In this document: positions 1 through 8,310 of the stretch, piece after piece | Layout of the letters: every line of letters begins with the position of its first letter | Position numbering within the stretch: the stretch's first letter is position 1 | Notes under the pieces: generated by a model | Seen by the model: the letters and a program-made list of their open reading frames with translations, nothing else | Database searches by the model: none | Told to the model about the DNA's origin: nothing | From: Flavobacteriales bacterium UBA1820 | GTDB taxonomy: Bacteria > Bacteroidota > Bacteroidia > Flavobacteriales > UBA1820 | Reading direction: 5' to 3' | DNA: 29,351 nucleotides | NCBI GenBank assembly: GCA_002314265.1 | Contig: DCEW01000016.1 | Coordinates: 2,314 to 31,664 of the forward strand | Translations under genes and position numbers: made by a program

Positions 1-366
1 AAAGACGTTCTGCGGGGCGGCATAGACGTTCCGGGCCGTGGTCAGACCCGAGAGCGAGTCGGAACGTTCCACCAGGACGAGGTTGCGCATGGTGCGGTAG
101 GTACGTGAAAAGGACGAGCGGGGGATGATGTAGAGTTTGGTCTGGCGTTCCCTTTGCGGCTGCCCGGGTTTGACAGGGGACAGGTATCGGTAGAGGGCGG
201 CGCGGGTGCGCTCCGAGTAAAGACTGCTGTCCACCACGGCGACCACCTCCAGCACGGCCCCCGTGGAAGGGGGAACGTCTCCGGGGTAAGCATCCGTGCG
301 GACTTTATGCCCGCAGCTGGTCAGGACCAACAGCGGAAGGAGCAGCGACAAGAAGCGTTTTCCCAT
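1..366 (-). CDS. DUF4837-family lipoprotein, 3' part beyond window
   Basis: An open frame of 122 codons runs from ATG at 366 off the left edge with no stop, so the C-terminus is missing. The N-terminus is a lipoprotein signal: basic start, leucine-rich core and a lipobox LTSC with Cys18 as the lipidation site. The mature part contains stretches such as GAVLEVVAVVDSSLY and TMRNLVLVERSDSLS that resemble the Bacteroidota family DUF4837, whose function is unknown. It starts 14 bases after the stop of the lytic transglycosylase gene and is probably co-transcribed with it, which suggests an envelope role (inference). The family call rests on pattern memory and is moderately sure; the reading frame and lipoprotein nature are clearer. 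Confidence 0.72.
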   Translation of the reverse strand, partial: MGKRFLSLLLPLLVLTSCGHKVRTDAYPGDVPPSTGAVLEVVAVVDSSLYSERTRAALYRYLSPVKPGQPQRERQTKLYIIPRSSFSRTYRTMRNLVLVERSDSLSGLTTARNVYAAPQNVF

Positions 367-380
367 GGCGCATTCGTTTT

Positions 381-1673
381 TTACTTTTTTGGATAGATGG
401 TCAGACGTTGTCCGATGCTGAGCTTTGTGGAGTTCAGGTGGTTCCAGGTCTTCAGTTTGGATACCGTAACGCCGTAGCGTACGGCAATGCCACTCAGAGT
501 GTCGCCTTTCTTGACTCGATAGACGACCGATCCGCCCGCACCGGGGGTGGTGGTGGCTTTGTACGAGAGCGTTTTCTTCAGTGCGGCTTCGGCTTGGTGG
601 GCTTCCTGGTAGATGTCCTGTTCCTGGGCGGCAAATTCGAGGGCTTTGTCCGAAGGAAGCACGATGGCATAATGCCGGGTAGGGGTATAGGGAATGGCGT
701 CGAGTTTGAAAGCCGGGTTGAGAAATTGCAGTTCTTCGATGGGCATGTCCAGCTTTTTGGACAGCAGGTCAAAGGAAACCAGGCTCTTGACGTTGATCGT
801 ATCGGTCTGCTGGTAAGCGATCCGGGGCAGTTCGGGGATGATGCCGTGTTCGCGGTAGTAGGTCATGATGTAGTTCACGGCGATGAATGCGGCCACATAA
901 TTGCGCGTCTCACGGGGCATGTAGTCGCGCACTTCCCAATAGTTGCGTTTTCCACCCGAGCGGGCGATGGCTTTGTTGACATTGCCGCTGCCGTAGTTGT
1001 AGGCGGCCAGAGCCATGTCCCAGTTGCCGTAATCCTCGTAGAGGCGTTTGAGCAGCCGGGCGGCGGCTTCTGTGGATTTGACCGGGTCGTACCGCTCGTC
1101 CACATACGAGTCGTAGTACAGGTTGTACATCTTGCCGGTGCTGTACATGAATTGCCACAGGCCGGTCGCCCCTGCCCGCGAGCGGGCTTTGGGGTTGAGC
1201 GCCGATTCGACAATGGTCAGGTGCTTGAGCTCCAAGGGAATTTCATATCGGTCGAGGATGCTTTCGAAGATCTCGTAGTAGTACATCGACAGGCCGACCA
1301 AACGAGCGACCAATTCTCGCCGTTGACCCAGATACAGGTTGATGTAGGCGCGTACCTCGGGGTTGAACTCCAGCGAGAGGGGGGAACGCGCGTCGAGCAC
1401 CTTCAGCCGATGCTGGATCACGGAGTCGGGTACCGCGAGGATGTCCGGAGCGGCCATGTCGATCTCGGAGATCCCTTCGAAGGTGTCGGAATCGAAGATC
1501 TGCCGCAACATCAGCGAGTCGTCCTGGGCGATGGAAACGGGGCCTTTGTCGCCGAAGGAGATCGTATCGGCTTCGGGGATGGCTTCCCGGGCAGAAAAAC
1601 GTTCACCGGCCTGGCTGAAAAGGGGTAGGGAGAGAAAAAAGAGCGCAAAGAAACGGTCGATATGAAATGTCAT
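381..1673 (-). CDS. MltD-like lytic transglycosylase with LysM domain
   Basis: This 430-residue secreted enzyme is predicted to cleave the MurNAc-GlcNAc bond of peptidoglycan, releasing anhydro-muropeptides. A signal peptide covers roughly residues 1-22. The SLT (goose-lysozyme-like) domain lies at about 145-270: the catalytic glutamate is E156 in the motif TIVESALNP, followed by the family signatures GATGLWQFM and LAAYNYGSGNVNKAI. A single LysM peptidoglycan-binding domain closes the protein (about 383-428, VVYRVKKGDTLSGIA). There is no lipobox, so it is likely periplasmic rather than an outer-membrane lipoprotein like E. coli MltD. A -7 promoter box lies about 65 bases upstream, and the DUF4837 lipoprotein gene follows in the same transcript. 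Confidence 0.93.
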   Translation of the reverse strand: MTFHIDRFFALFFLSLPLFSQAGERFSAREAIPEADTISFGDKGPVSIAQDDSLMLRQIFDSDTFEGISEIDMAAPDILAVPDSVIQHRLKVLDARSPLSLEFNPEVRAYINLYLGQRRELVARLVGLSMYYYEIFESILDRYEIPLELKHLTIVESALNPKARSRAGATGLWQFMYSTGKMYNLYYDSYVDERYDPVKSTEAAARLLKRLYEDYGNWDMALAAYNYGSGNVNKAIARSGGKRNYWEVRDYMPRETRNYVAAFIAVNYIMTYYREHGIIPELPRIAYQQTDTINVKSLVSFDLLSKKLDMPIEELQFLNPAFKLDAIPYTPTRHYAIVLPSDKALEFAAQEQDIYQEAHQAEAALKKTLSYKATTTPGAGGSVVYRVKKGDTLSGIAVRYGVTVSKLKTWNHLNSTKLSIGQRLTIYPKK

Positions 1674-1735
1674 GAGGGTATGCAGGCAATAGAGATTCGT
1701 ACCAGAGTGTCTTTCTGTTAAAAGAACAGAATGGA

Positions 1736-1743
1736 CAAATGTA
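1736..1743 (-). promoter_or_regulatory. -7 box of the lytic transglycosylase promoter
   Basis: Read on the minus strand this is TACATTTG, a full match to the Bacteroidota -7 consensus TAnnTTTG, about 63 bases before the start codon. No TTG lies at the expected -33 spacing, so the promoter may be weak or activator-dependent. Confidence 0.5.
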
Positions 1744-1924
1744 ATAAATATGGCGCGTTTTCTCCCGATTCTTCGGAAAGTTCCGGGGGGATTTAACGAA
1801 ATTTTTTGTCGGGATCACCGGATCGAGGAAGAGGAAAATGTGTGGAATAAAGTGGAATAAAAAAGAGGACAGGGAATAATATATCCGGCCGAAGGGAAAA
1901 AGCCTGATCAAGGGGCTCGGACCG

Positions 1925-1970
1925 TAAAAAAAACACTCGCCGCGATCCTTCAAGGATCGCGGCGAGTGTT
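1925..1970 (-). terminator. rho-independent terminator of rubredoxin
   Basis: Perfect 19-bp arms at 1932-1950 and 1952-1970 form a GC-rich hairpin. Read on the minus strand it is followed by a run of eight T, about 50 bases after the rubredoxin stop. The plus-strand side has no long T run, so it works in the minus direction. Confidence 0.88.
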
Positions 1971-2019
1971 CCGGTTTGGGTTCGGATCGGGCAAGAAGGA
2001 CTTGTCCCGGGGAGAGCGG

Positions 2020-2184
2020 TTATCCCTCCACCACTTCAAAGTGATCCTTGCCTACGCCGCAGACCGGGCATACCCAGTCCTCGGGGATGTCTTCAAACGC
2101 GGTTCCGGGAGCGATGCCTCCGTCGGGATCGCCCACCGCCGGGTCGTAAACCCATTCGCAAACGGTGCAGATGTATTTTTTCAT
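2020..2184 (-). CDS. rubredoxin
   Basis: This 54-residue iron protein carries one Fe ligated by four cysteines in two CxxC knuckles: C6-x-x-C9 ([11 protein letters not shown]) and C39-x-x-C42 ([14 protein letters not shown]). Spacing and length match classical rubredoxins. It transfers single electrons in the cytoplasm, often to rubrerythrin or superoxide reductase for oxygen defence in anaerobes; no such partner is adjacent here. I chose ATG at 2184 rather than the in-frame ATG at 2238, because all homologues begin with a MKKYxC-type N-terminus and the upstream ATG overlaps the promoter -7 box. It appears monocistronic, with its own promoter and terminator. Confidence 0.95.
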   Translation of the reverse strand: MKKYICTVCEWVYDPAVGDPDGGIAPGTAFEDIPEDWVCPVCGVGKDHFEVVEG

Positions 2185-2235
2185 AGTGAAATAAAGGGTG
2201 AGTGATGTAATGATGTTTTTTCTTTTTTCTCGGTT

Positions 2236-2266
2236 CAAAAGTAAGACGCCTGCCGGGAAAAAACAA
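2236..2266 (-). promoter_or_regulatory. rubredoxin promoter
   Basis: On the minus strand, TTG (2264-2266) is followed after 20 bases by TACTTTTG (2236-2243), an exact Bacteroidota -33/-7 pair. The predicted transcript starts near 2229, giving a leader of about 45 bases before the rubredoxin ATG. Confidence 0.75.
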
Positions 2267-2338
2267 GGCCGAAGGATCGATAAAACAAATGAAGGGATAG
2301 ATTTTTTCGACCCTTGTTCTGTACGGACAGAGAAGACC

Positions 2339-3379
2339 TTACAAGTCGGCGGCCTGTTCTACCGTCTGGACGAGCGTCTCGGGGGCAATGGCGTGCATGC
2401 ACTCGTAGGTGCTTTTGAAGCAAGGCTTGCTGCCGAAGATGGAGCAGGGGCGGCAATCCATCTCAACTTCGACCACATCGCAGGGAGTTTGTCCGTATCC
2501 GAGGAATCCGGCAAAGGGGTGGGTCGCCCCCCAGACGGAAACTGCACGCGTGCCTACCAGGGAGGCCAGGTGCATGTTGGCCGAGTCCATCGAGACCATG
2601 ACTTTCAGGTGCGAGATCACATCCAGCTCCTCCGAGAGGGAGAGTTTTCCGGCTACCACCCGGGCATCGGGCAACAGTTCCTTCCAGCGTTCCAACTCGG
2701 TTTGCTCGTGACCTTTTGCTCCGAAGAGCAGCAGCAGACAGTTCCCTTGGGCGGCGATCTTTTTCACGGCGGCAAACATCTTCTGCGGAGGGTAAGTCTT
2801 TCCGGTGTAGCGGGCAAAGGGAGCGATGCCGATCCAGGGTTTCGTTTGCGAAGCCTCCGGCAGGTCGAGCACTTCGAGCGTGTGGGCAGAGAGTGGCCGG
2901 AGTGTTTTTCTCAAGCGGTTGGAGAGGGTCAAGGAAAAACCGGCCTGGCGGAACACGTCGGCATACCGTTCGGGCATGGGGCGCATCATCCGTTTTACCT
3001 TGTCTTCCCGACGGGTAAGGGCCTTGCGGGCGCGGCGGTCTTTGTGGATCTTGTAGACAGGGATTCGCTGCAAGTGGAAAAGCATCCGCAGAAAATGTGT
3101 GCGGATGACGCTGTGCAGGTCGAGAACAGCGTCGTACGGCCCTTGCCGCATCACTTGCCGGTAAAGGCGGCAAAGTCCTTTGAGGCCTTTGTGCTGCTCC
3201 CGGAGGTAAGCCGGGAAAAACTCTACCCGCTCCAAGGACTCGAACAGGGGGGCCAAAGCGAAATGAGAAACGAACGTGATGTGCACCTCGGGATTTTGTT
3301 CCAAAAATTCCCGAACCACCGGGACGCTCATTGCCACGTCGCCGAAGGCCGAAAGCCGCATCACCAGCAGATGTTTCAT
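2339..3379 (-). CDS. glycosyltransferase family 9 (heptosyltransferase-like)
   Basis: A 346-residue GT-B enzyme of the ADP-heptose:LPS heptosyltransferase family (GT9), probably adding a sugar to lipopolysaccharide core or a related envelope glycan at the cytoplasmic face. The N-terminal Rossmann start [19 protein letters not shown] is typical of the family. The C-terminal donor-binding half shows [16 protein letters not shown] and the signature [14 protein letters not shown] followed by [14 protein letters not shown]. The start is the ATG whose A is the last base of the upstream DUF4254 stop (TGATG), implying translational coupling; a GTG one codon earlier is an alternative. The exact sugar donor and acceptor cannot be read from the sequence. 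Confidence 0.9.
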   Translation of the reverse strand: MKHLLVMRLSAFGDVAMSVPVVREFLEQNPEVHITFVSHFALAPLFESLERVEFFPAYLREQHKGLKGLCRLYRQVMRQGPYDAVLDLHSVIRTHFLRMLFHLQRIPVYKIHKDRRARKALTRREDKVKRMMRPMPERYADVFRQAGFSLTLSNRLRKTLRPLSAHTLEVLDLPEASQTKPWIGIAPFARYTGKTYPPQKMFAAVKKIAAQGNCLLLLFGAKGHEQTELERWKELLPDARVVAGKLSLSEELDVISHLKVMVSMDSANMHLASLVGTRAVSVWGATHPFAGFLGYGQTPCDVVEVEMDCRPCSIFGSKPCFKSTYECMHAIAPETLVQTVEQAADL

Positions 3380-3984
3380 CACTTGGCCTGTTTGGCGTAG
3401 AGTTGGGGGTTGAGGGCAGGGTCGTTGTACATCTTCATTTGCCGGTAGGCTTTCATGTACTTATGTCCTTGTGCAATGTCTTCGAGCAGGGAGTCGATGG
3501 CCTGGGAGAGGTCCTTGCGCTGTTCGAGCAGGATGTCGAGTTTCCCCTGGCAAGCCTGCCGGTGAGCCTGGGAAGCGTCGCTGCGCGAAACCTCGGCCTG
3601 CATGTGGTAGATCTTCAGGGCGAGAATCGACAGCCGGTCGATGGCCCATGCAGGGCTTTCGGTATTCAGGGAGGCATCGGCGGCGGGAGTTACTTCCTTG
3701 AACTTTTCGAGGAAATAGCTGTCGATGTATTCCACTACGTCAGTGCGGTGCTGGTTGGAAGCGTCGATGCGGCGCTTGAGCTTCAGCGCCTCCACCGGAT
3801 CGATGTCCTCGCGGCGGATGATGTCCTCCAGGTGCCATTGGACGGTGTCGATCCAGCATTTGAGGTAAAGCAGATGCTCCAGCGACGAGGCCGGATAGGG
3901 GTTTTGAATCTCGGTATCGACGTTGTCGGTCTGATGGTAGTCCTTTATGCAGTTGTCAAACAGGACGTTCCATGTTTCGGTCAT
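3379..3984 (-). CDS. DUF4254 domain protein
   Basis: A 201-residue, largely helical, charged protein without signal peptide or membrane segment, so cytoplasmic. It resembles DUF4254, a Bacteroidota family of unknown function: an N-terminal TETWNVLFDNCIKDYHQTD region, then SSLEHLLYLKCWIDTVQWHLED and repeated helices rich in Glu, Lys and Gln. The start at 3984 was chosen because the region upstream in this frame is antisense to the amidase gene and does not resemble the family, and because a strong promoter lies just ahead of this ATG. Its stop overlaps the start of the GT9 gene by one base, so the two proteins are likely made together and may act in the same glycan pathway (inference). Confidence 0.85.
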   Translation of the reverse strand: MTETWNVLFDNCIKDYHQTDNVDTEIQNPYPASSLEHLLYLKCWIDTVQWHLEDIIRREDIDPVEALKLKRRIDASNQHRTDVVEYIDSYFLEKFKEVTPAADASLNTESPAWAIDRLSILALKIYHMQAEVSRSDASQAHRQACQGKLDILLEQRKDLSQAIDSLLEDIAQGHKYMKAYRQMKMYNDPALNPQLYAKQAK

Positions 3985-4007
3985 GTGCTTTTCGATGTTT
4001 TGTGCGG

Positions 4008-4037
4008 CAAAGTTACGCAAATTCTCTTTGCACCCAA
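4008..4037 (-). promoter_or_regulatory. promoter of the DUF4254-GT9 operon
   Basis: On the minus strand, TTG (4035-4037, within TTTG) is followed after 19 bases by TAACTTTG (4008-4015), matching the Bacteroidota -33/-7 consensus. It sits about 24 bases before the DUF4254 start, which gives a short leader. Confidence 0.78.
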
Positions 4038-4097
4038 ATCTTGGATCGGCTTTGTACGGGAAGTATTTTCCCTGGAAAAGCACGGTTTGTTTCTCGG

Positions 4098-4892
4098 CTA
4101 TTCCTCTATGGAAAACCGATCCCGGTCTTCCAGAAAACCGTACTTGTCCCGCAGCGTGCGGATGCGTGGCAGGGAGATGGAGGCCGAGAGGATGCATTCT
4201 TCGGTGGCCGGCCCTTCCCCGGCGAGTGGTTTTCCCAGCGGCGTAAGGATGACGGAATGCCCCGTGTGGAGCGAGTCCAACGAATCCCGACCCACGCGGT
4301 TGGCCCCCGCCACGTAAGCCATGTTCTCGATGGCGCGGGCGCGCAGCAGCGTATCCCAGGCCGCAATGCGGCTTTCCGGCCAGTTGGCCACGCAGAGCAG
4401 CAGGTCGTAGTACCGGTCGTTGCGCGACCAGACGGGGAACCGCAGGTCGTAACATACCGAAGGCATGATCTTCCAGCCATGGAGCTCCCACAGTTCGCGG
4501 GAGTGCCCGGGGGCAATGTAGCGGTCTTCGTGCCCGTAGGAGAACAGGTGCCGTTTGTCGTAGGTCTGTTCCCGTCCCGAGGCATCCACCAGAAAAAAGC
4601 GGTTGAAGTACCTCCCGTTGTCCTCGACCAGGGTGCTGCCGCAAATGGCCGTGTGGTAACACTCGGCGGTCTCGTGCAGCCACTCCCGGATGGTGCGTCC
4701 CAAGTGGGGCGTTTCGGGGGGCGGGGGAAAGGAAAATCCGGTGGCAAAGGTCTCGGGAAAGATCCACAGGTCGGCCTGAGGACCCAAGGCGAGAAACTCC
4801 CGGCAGCGAGACAGGCGTTCTTCTACCGGCAGGGGAGGGATGTCGCATTGGACGACGTTCAGCAGCAGGGTGTCTTTCTTTTCGGAGTCCAT
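4098..4892 (-). CDS. nitrilase-superfamily omega-amidase (YafV/Nit2 type)
   Basis: A 264-residue carbon-nitrogen hydrolase, the usual size for YafV/Nit2. The catalytic triad is visible: E47 in WIFPETFATGF, K113 in TYDKRHLF and the nucleophile C147 in MPSVCYDLRFPVWSR, the last motif being characteristic of YafV. Such enzymes hydrolyse alpha-keto-glutaramate or alpha-keto-succinamate to the keto acid and ammonia, repairing by-products of glutamine and asparagine transaminases. The start at 4892 is preferred over longer in-frame possibilities because the extension overlaps the divergent promoter region and looks non-coding. It is transcribed divergently from the malic enzyme gene. Confidence 0.9.
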   Translation of the reverse strand: MDSEKKDTLLLNVVQCDIPPLPVEERLSRCREFLALGPQADLWIFPETFATGFSFPPPPETPHLGRTIREWLHETAECYHTAICGSTLVEDNGRYFNRFFLVDASGREQTYDKRHLFSYGHEDRYIAPGHSRELWELHGWKIMPSVCYDLRFPVWSRNDRYYDLLLCVANWPESRIAAWDTLLRARAIENMAYVAGANRVGRDSLDSLHTGHSVILTPLGKPLAGEGPATEECILSASISLPRIRTLRDKYGFLEDRDRFSIEE

Positions 4893-4921
4893 CGGCGGGG
4901 ATGTCGTTTTTTTTCTCGGGA

Positions 4922-4929
4922 CAAAGGTA
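4922..4929 (-). promoter_or_regulatory. -7 box of the amidase promoter
   Basis: Minus-strand TACCTTTG matches TAnnTTTG and lies about 30 bases before the amidase ATG. A TTG at -33 is not evident. Confidence 0.5.
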
Positions 4930-5009
4930 CGGTATTTTCGCTTGCCTCCGGGAAATAGGCCGGGAAGAAAGAGGAGGAGGAAGCGGGAAAAATGCTCGTG
5001 TTTTTTTCG

Positions 5010-5017
5010 TACATTTG
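5010..5017 (+). promoter_or_regulatory. -7 box of the malic enzyme promoter
   Basis: TACATTTG matches the -7 consensus and would start transcription near 5024, giving a leader of about 78 bases. No clear TTG stands at -33. The divergent amidase -7 box is about 80 bases away. Confidence 0.5.
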
Positions 5018-5101
5018 GGTCGGCGCGCGCTTTTGAGGAAAAGGTGGAGGCGTGGCCGTAACAAAACCAGCAAAATCGAATCCGCAAAAAACGAACTCAA
5101 G

Positions 5102-7402
5102 ATGAGCGATACGAAGAAAAGCGATACGAAGAAAAAGGAAGAAGCCCTGCGTTACCACAGTTCGGGACGCCCGGGCAAAATACAGGTCGTACCGACCAAA
5201 CCCCACAGCACCCAGCGCGATCTGGCGCTGGCGTATTCTCCGGGAGTGGCCGAGCCGTGTCTGGAGATCCAGCGGCAGCCCGAAGATGCGTACAAATATA
5301 CCGACAAGGGCAATCTGGTGGCCGTGATCTCCAACGGTACGGCCGTGCTGGGACTGGGCAATATCGGAGCCCAGGCTTCCAAACCGGTGATGGAGGGCAA
5401 GGGGCTTCTGTTCAAGATATTTGCCGACATCGATGTGTTCGACATCGAAGTCGATACCACGGATACCGAGCAGTTTATCCAGACGGTGAAAAACATCTCG
5501 CCCACCTTCGGGGGGATCAACCTGGAGGATATCAAGGCACCGGAGGCTTTCGAGATCGAACGGCGTCTGGTCGAGGAACTCGACATCCCGGTGATGCACG
5601 ACGACCAGCACGGTACGGCGGTCATTTCCGGGGCAGCGCTGCTCAATGCGCTGGAGATCGTGGGTAAGAAGATCGCCCAGGTGAAGATGGTGGTCAACGG
5701 TGCAGGAGCGGCTGCGATCTCGTGCGCCCGGATCTACATTTCGCTGGGGGTGCGCCCGGAAAACATCCTGATGTGCGACAGCAAGGGAGTACTGAATACC
5801 CGTCGGGAAGGTTTGAGTGCCGAAAAGAAGACGTTTGTGCGCGATACGCCCTGCGATACCCTGGCTCAGGCCATTCGAGGGGCGGATGTCTTCGTCGGTC
5901 TGTCCAAAGGCGGGGTGCTGACCCCGGAGATGCTCCTGACGATGGCTTCCGACCCGATCGTCTTTGCTTTGGCCAATCCCGATCCGGAGATCGAGTACAC
6001 CCAGGCGATGCAGACCCGCAAGGATATCATCATGGCTACCGGACGGTCCGATACGCCGAACCAGATCAACAACGTGTTGGGATTTCCGTATATCTTCCGG
6101 GGGGCGCTCGATGTGCGCGCTACCAAGATCAACGAACAGATGAAGATCGCCGCGGTGCATGCCATTGCGGCTTTGGCTCATAAGAACGTGCCGGAGCAGG
6201 TGCTCATAGCCTACAACATGAAGAGTCTTTCCTTTGGCCGCGACTACATCATTCCCAAGCCTTTCGACGGACGTCTGATCACGGCCGTGGCTCCGGCCGT
6301 GGCGCGGGCGGCGATGGAGTCGGGCGTGGCGCGGCATCCGATCACCGACTGGGACAAGTACGTGGAGAGCCTCGAAGAACGATTGAACAAGCAGCCCAAG
6401 ATCGTCCGCCTGCTCCAGACGCGGGCCGCTACCGCGCCCAAACGAGTGGTGTTTGCCGAGGCGAACTACCTGAACGTGTTGCGGGCGGCGTACATCGCCC
6501 GCGAGGAAGGGACGGTCGTGCCGATCCTGTTGGGCGACGAGAAGCAGATCCGCGAACTGATGGCGGACAATCAGTTGGAGATGGATGTGGAGATCATCAA
6601 TACGCGCGGGGAGGCGGCTCATCCGACGGTCAACCGTTATGCTCGCCTGTACTGGGAGGAACACCAGCGGATGGGTGTCTCGCTGTACGACGCCGAGCGG
6701 CTGATGGAGCGCCGGGACTATTTTGCGGCGATGATGCTGCACGAGGGGCTGGCCGATGCGATGATCGCCGGATACGACAAGAGCCATGCGGGAAAGACCC
6801 TGGAATCGGTCATCGGGATCGACCCTCAGGAAGGAGTGATGTCGGCCGTGAGCGTGATCAGCACCCAGCGCGGTCCGTTGTTCATCGCCGATACGCTCAT
6901 CAACGAGGATCCCGACGAGCAGCAGTTGTGCGCCATTACCCGGCAGGTGGCCGATTTTGTCCGCTCGTTGGGTGTGGATCCGCGCATAGCGCTGGTGGCC
7001 AATTCGGATTTCGGTTCGCGTTCCACGCGGGCAGCCGCCAAGATGAGCCGCCTCTCGCGCTACATGCGGGAAAATTACCGCGATATGGTCATCGACGGGG
7101 AGATACAGCCGGATTTTGCGTTGGACGATGCCCTTCTTTCGGAGCGCTTTCCTTTTTCGGCCTTGGCCGGACGCGAAGGAGCCAATGTATTGATCTTTCC
7201 CGACAGGGATTCGGCCAACCTGTCGTACAAGTTGCTCCGCGGGGTCAATCGCGACCGGGTAACCATCGGACCGGTGCTGCTCGGGCTCAAGAAAGCGGCG
7301 CATCTGGTCTATGCCGGAGCCTCGACCGAAGACATCCTCCACATGGTCTATGTGGCGGTAGTCGACGCCCAGCATCCCGGGGCGAAGATCGTTTCGCGGT
7401 AA
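5102..7402 (+). CDS. maeB: NADP-dependent malic enzyme with phosphotransacetylase-like domain
   Basis: A 766-residue MaeB-type enzyme converting malate to pyruvate and CO2 with NADP+ reduction. The malic domain (about 18-430) shows [13 protein letters not shown], the metal/substrate motif [12 protein letters not shown] (about 164-175), the nucleotide-binding GAGAAA (200-205) and ALANPDPEI. From about 445 on, a phosphotransacetylase-like domain follows ([25 protein letters not shown] and [15 protein letters not shown] segments); in known MaeB proteins it is regulatory, sensing acetyl-CoA, and not catalytic. The length equals that of E. coli MaeB. The start at 5102 begins with two tandem copies of SDTKK encoded by a perfect 15-bp repeat. 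The longer frame upstream is promoter sequence. The gene is probably monocistronic. Confidence 0.95.
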   Translation: MSDTKKSDTKKKEEALRYHSSGRPGKIQVVPTKPHSTQRDLALAYSPGVAEPCLEIQRQPEDAYKYTDKGNLVAVISNGTAVLGLGNIGAQASKPVMEGKGLLFKIFADIDVFDIEVDTTDTEQFIQTVKNISPTFGGINLEDIKAPEAFEIERRLVEELDIPVMHDDQHGTAVISGAALLNALEIVGKKIAQVKMVVNGAGAAAISCARIYISLGVRPENILMCDSKGVLNTRREGLSAEKKTFVRDTPCDTLAQAIRGADVFVGLSKGGVLTPEMLLTMASDPIVFALANPDPEIEYTQAMQTRKDIIMATGRSDTPNQINNVLGFPYIFRGALDVRATKINEQMKIAAVHAIAALAHKNVPEQVLIAYNMKSLSFGRDYIIPKPFDGRLITAVAPAVARAAMESGVARHPITDWDKYVESLEERLNKQPKIVRLLQTRAATAPKRVVFAEANYLNVLRAAYIAREEGTVVPILLGDEKQIRELMADNQLEMDVEIINTRGEAAHPTVNRYARLYWEEHQRMGVSLYDAERLMERRDYFAAMMLHEGLADAMIAGYDKSHAGKTLESVIGIDPQEGVMSAVSVISTQRGPLFIADTLINEDPDEQQLCAITRQVADFVRSLGVDPRIALVANSDFGSRSTRAAAKMSRLSRYMRENYRDMVIDGEIQPDFALDDALLSERFPFSALAGREGANVLIFPDRDSANLSYKLLRGVNRDRVTIGPVLLGLKKAAHLVYAGASTEDILHMVYVAVVDAQHPGAKIVSR

Positions 7403-7508
7403 ATAGCGGCAAGGAACAGACTGCCGAGGAGGAGAAAACGGCTGCGCACGGGAAGCATTCGGGAAAAGGGCGGCGGTTGGCCCGGGAGCGGGAATAAAAT
7501 CTTAAAAA

Positions 7509-7541
7509 TTGGCATCCGCAAACGGATACTGTGTATATTTG
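7509..7541 (+). promoter_or_regulatory. coaX promoter
   Basis: TATATTTG at 7534-7541 is a full -7 match. TTG at 7509-7511 lies 22 bases upstream, slightly wider than the usual 19-21. The predicted transcript start (about 7548) falls only some seven bases before the chosen ATG. Confidence 0.6.
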
Positions 7542-7554
7542 CGCTCTCGAACCA

Positions 7555-8310
7555 ATGCACAGTACAGTGGAAGACATTGTGATCGACGCGGGGAATACCA
7601 GCGTGAAGTTGGGTGTGTATGCCCAGGGACAGCTTGTCGATATTTTGCGGATGAGTTACGAGGCATTGCCGAAGTCGTTGCCCGATTTTTGTCGGACGCG
7701 TCCGGTGCGGTATTGTCTGGTTAGCTCGGTGGGGCCGGAGGTGGCCTGGGACAGGTTGGTGAGTTGTAAAAAGATGTTAAAGTTGTCCCTTCGTCTCTCG
7801 CTGGGTATCTCAAATGTGGCTGAACTTCACAGCGAAGTGGGAGCCGACCGTTTGGCGCTGGTGGGAGGAACGGCCTTGGCCAATCCGGGGCAAAATGTTT
7901 TGCTGATCGACGCAGGAACATGCGTGACGTACGACTTTGTCGATGCCCGGGGGGTGTACACCTGCGGGAACATCAGCCCGGGACTCCAGTTGCGTCTGAA
8001 TTCGATGCACCAGTTCACGTCAAATCTGCCGCAGCTGACCTTCTCCATGCCGATGGACGATACGACCGTCCGGCGTCTTTCCACCGCCGGGTGCATGCGC
8101 GGCGGGGCAGTAGACGGACTGGCTGGGGAGATCCGCTACGTGGTGGAACAGTACCGGTTGGTGCACGGGGATTTTAAGATAGTCTTAACGGGCGGAGACA
8201 GTGCATATTTGGCAGAACGATTAAAAAATACAATATTTGCACAGCCCAATTATCTGTTGGACGCGATGTATGTCATTTTGAAACACAATATAGAGATATG
8301 CGAAAACTGA
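7555..8310 (+). CDS. coaX: type III pantothenate kinase
   Basis: A 251-residue ASKHA-fold kinase catalysing ATP-dependent phosphorylation of pantothenate, the first step of coenzyme A synthesis. Motifs seen: phosphate-1 loop with D11 (IDAGNTSVKLG), the GADR motif with the catalytic Asp98, phosphate-2 loop LLIDAGTCVTYD (about 117-127), NISPGLQLRLNSMHQFT, and LTGGDSAYLAERL near the C-terminus. I prefer ATG at 7555; a GTG at 7531 lies upstream of the predicted transcript start, and GTG at 7567 is a later alternative. The gene ends 13 bases inside the next coding region, so translation of the two is probably coupled. Confidence 0.93.
   Translation: MHSTVEDIVIDAGNTSVKLGVYAQGQLVDILRMSYEALPKSLPDFCRTRPVRYCLVSSVGPEVAWDRLVSCKKMLKLSLRLSLGISNVAELHSEVGADRLALVGGTALANPGQNVLLIDAGTCVTYDFVDARGVYTCGNISPGLQLRLNSMHQFTSNLPQLTFSMPMDDTTVRRLSTAGCMRGGAVDGLAGEIRYVVEQYRLVHGDFKIVLTGGDSAYLAERLKNTIFAQPNYLLDAMYVILKHNIEICEN

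Larger units (their letters stand above)
1674..2019. other. intergenic stretch without a gene
   Basis: This 346-base gap separates the rubredoxin stop from the transglycosylase start, both on the minus strand. It holds the rubredoxin terminator (1925-1970) and the -7 box of the transglycosylase (1736-1743). A small hairpin (7-bp arms, 1713-1719 and 1725-1731) would lie in the transglycosylase leader, and there is a short direct repeat of tggaataaa near 1843-1862. The 116-codon minus frame crossing the gap runs into the transglycosylase coding region and resembles no protein family I know; I regard it as non-coding. Confidence 0.6.

Noticed and set aside
1603..1953. A 116-codon minus-strand frame in the gap upstream of the transglycosylase
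   Set aside because: It begins inside the rubredoxin terminator, runs into the transglycosylase signal-peptide region in another frame, and contains no recognisable motif.
3985..5100. A 573-codon version of the DUF4254 protein starting near 5100
   Set aside because: The upstream 370 codons are antisense-free shadow of the amidase gene in another frame; a perfect promoter sits just before the ATG at 3984.
5152..5697. Serine-rich 181-codon minus frame within maeB, resembling a secreted protein at first sight
   Set aside because: Shadow of the malic enzyme; composition follows from the complementary strand of its codons.
4859..7375. An 838-codon minus-strand frame antisense to the malic enzyme
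   Set aside because: Codon-aligned with maeB, so explained by the same codon avoidance. The same holds for 11727-13406, 17331-19037 and 21008-23368.
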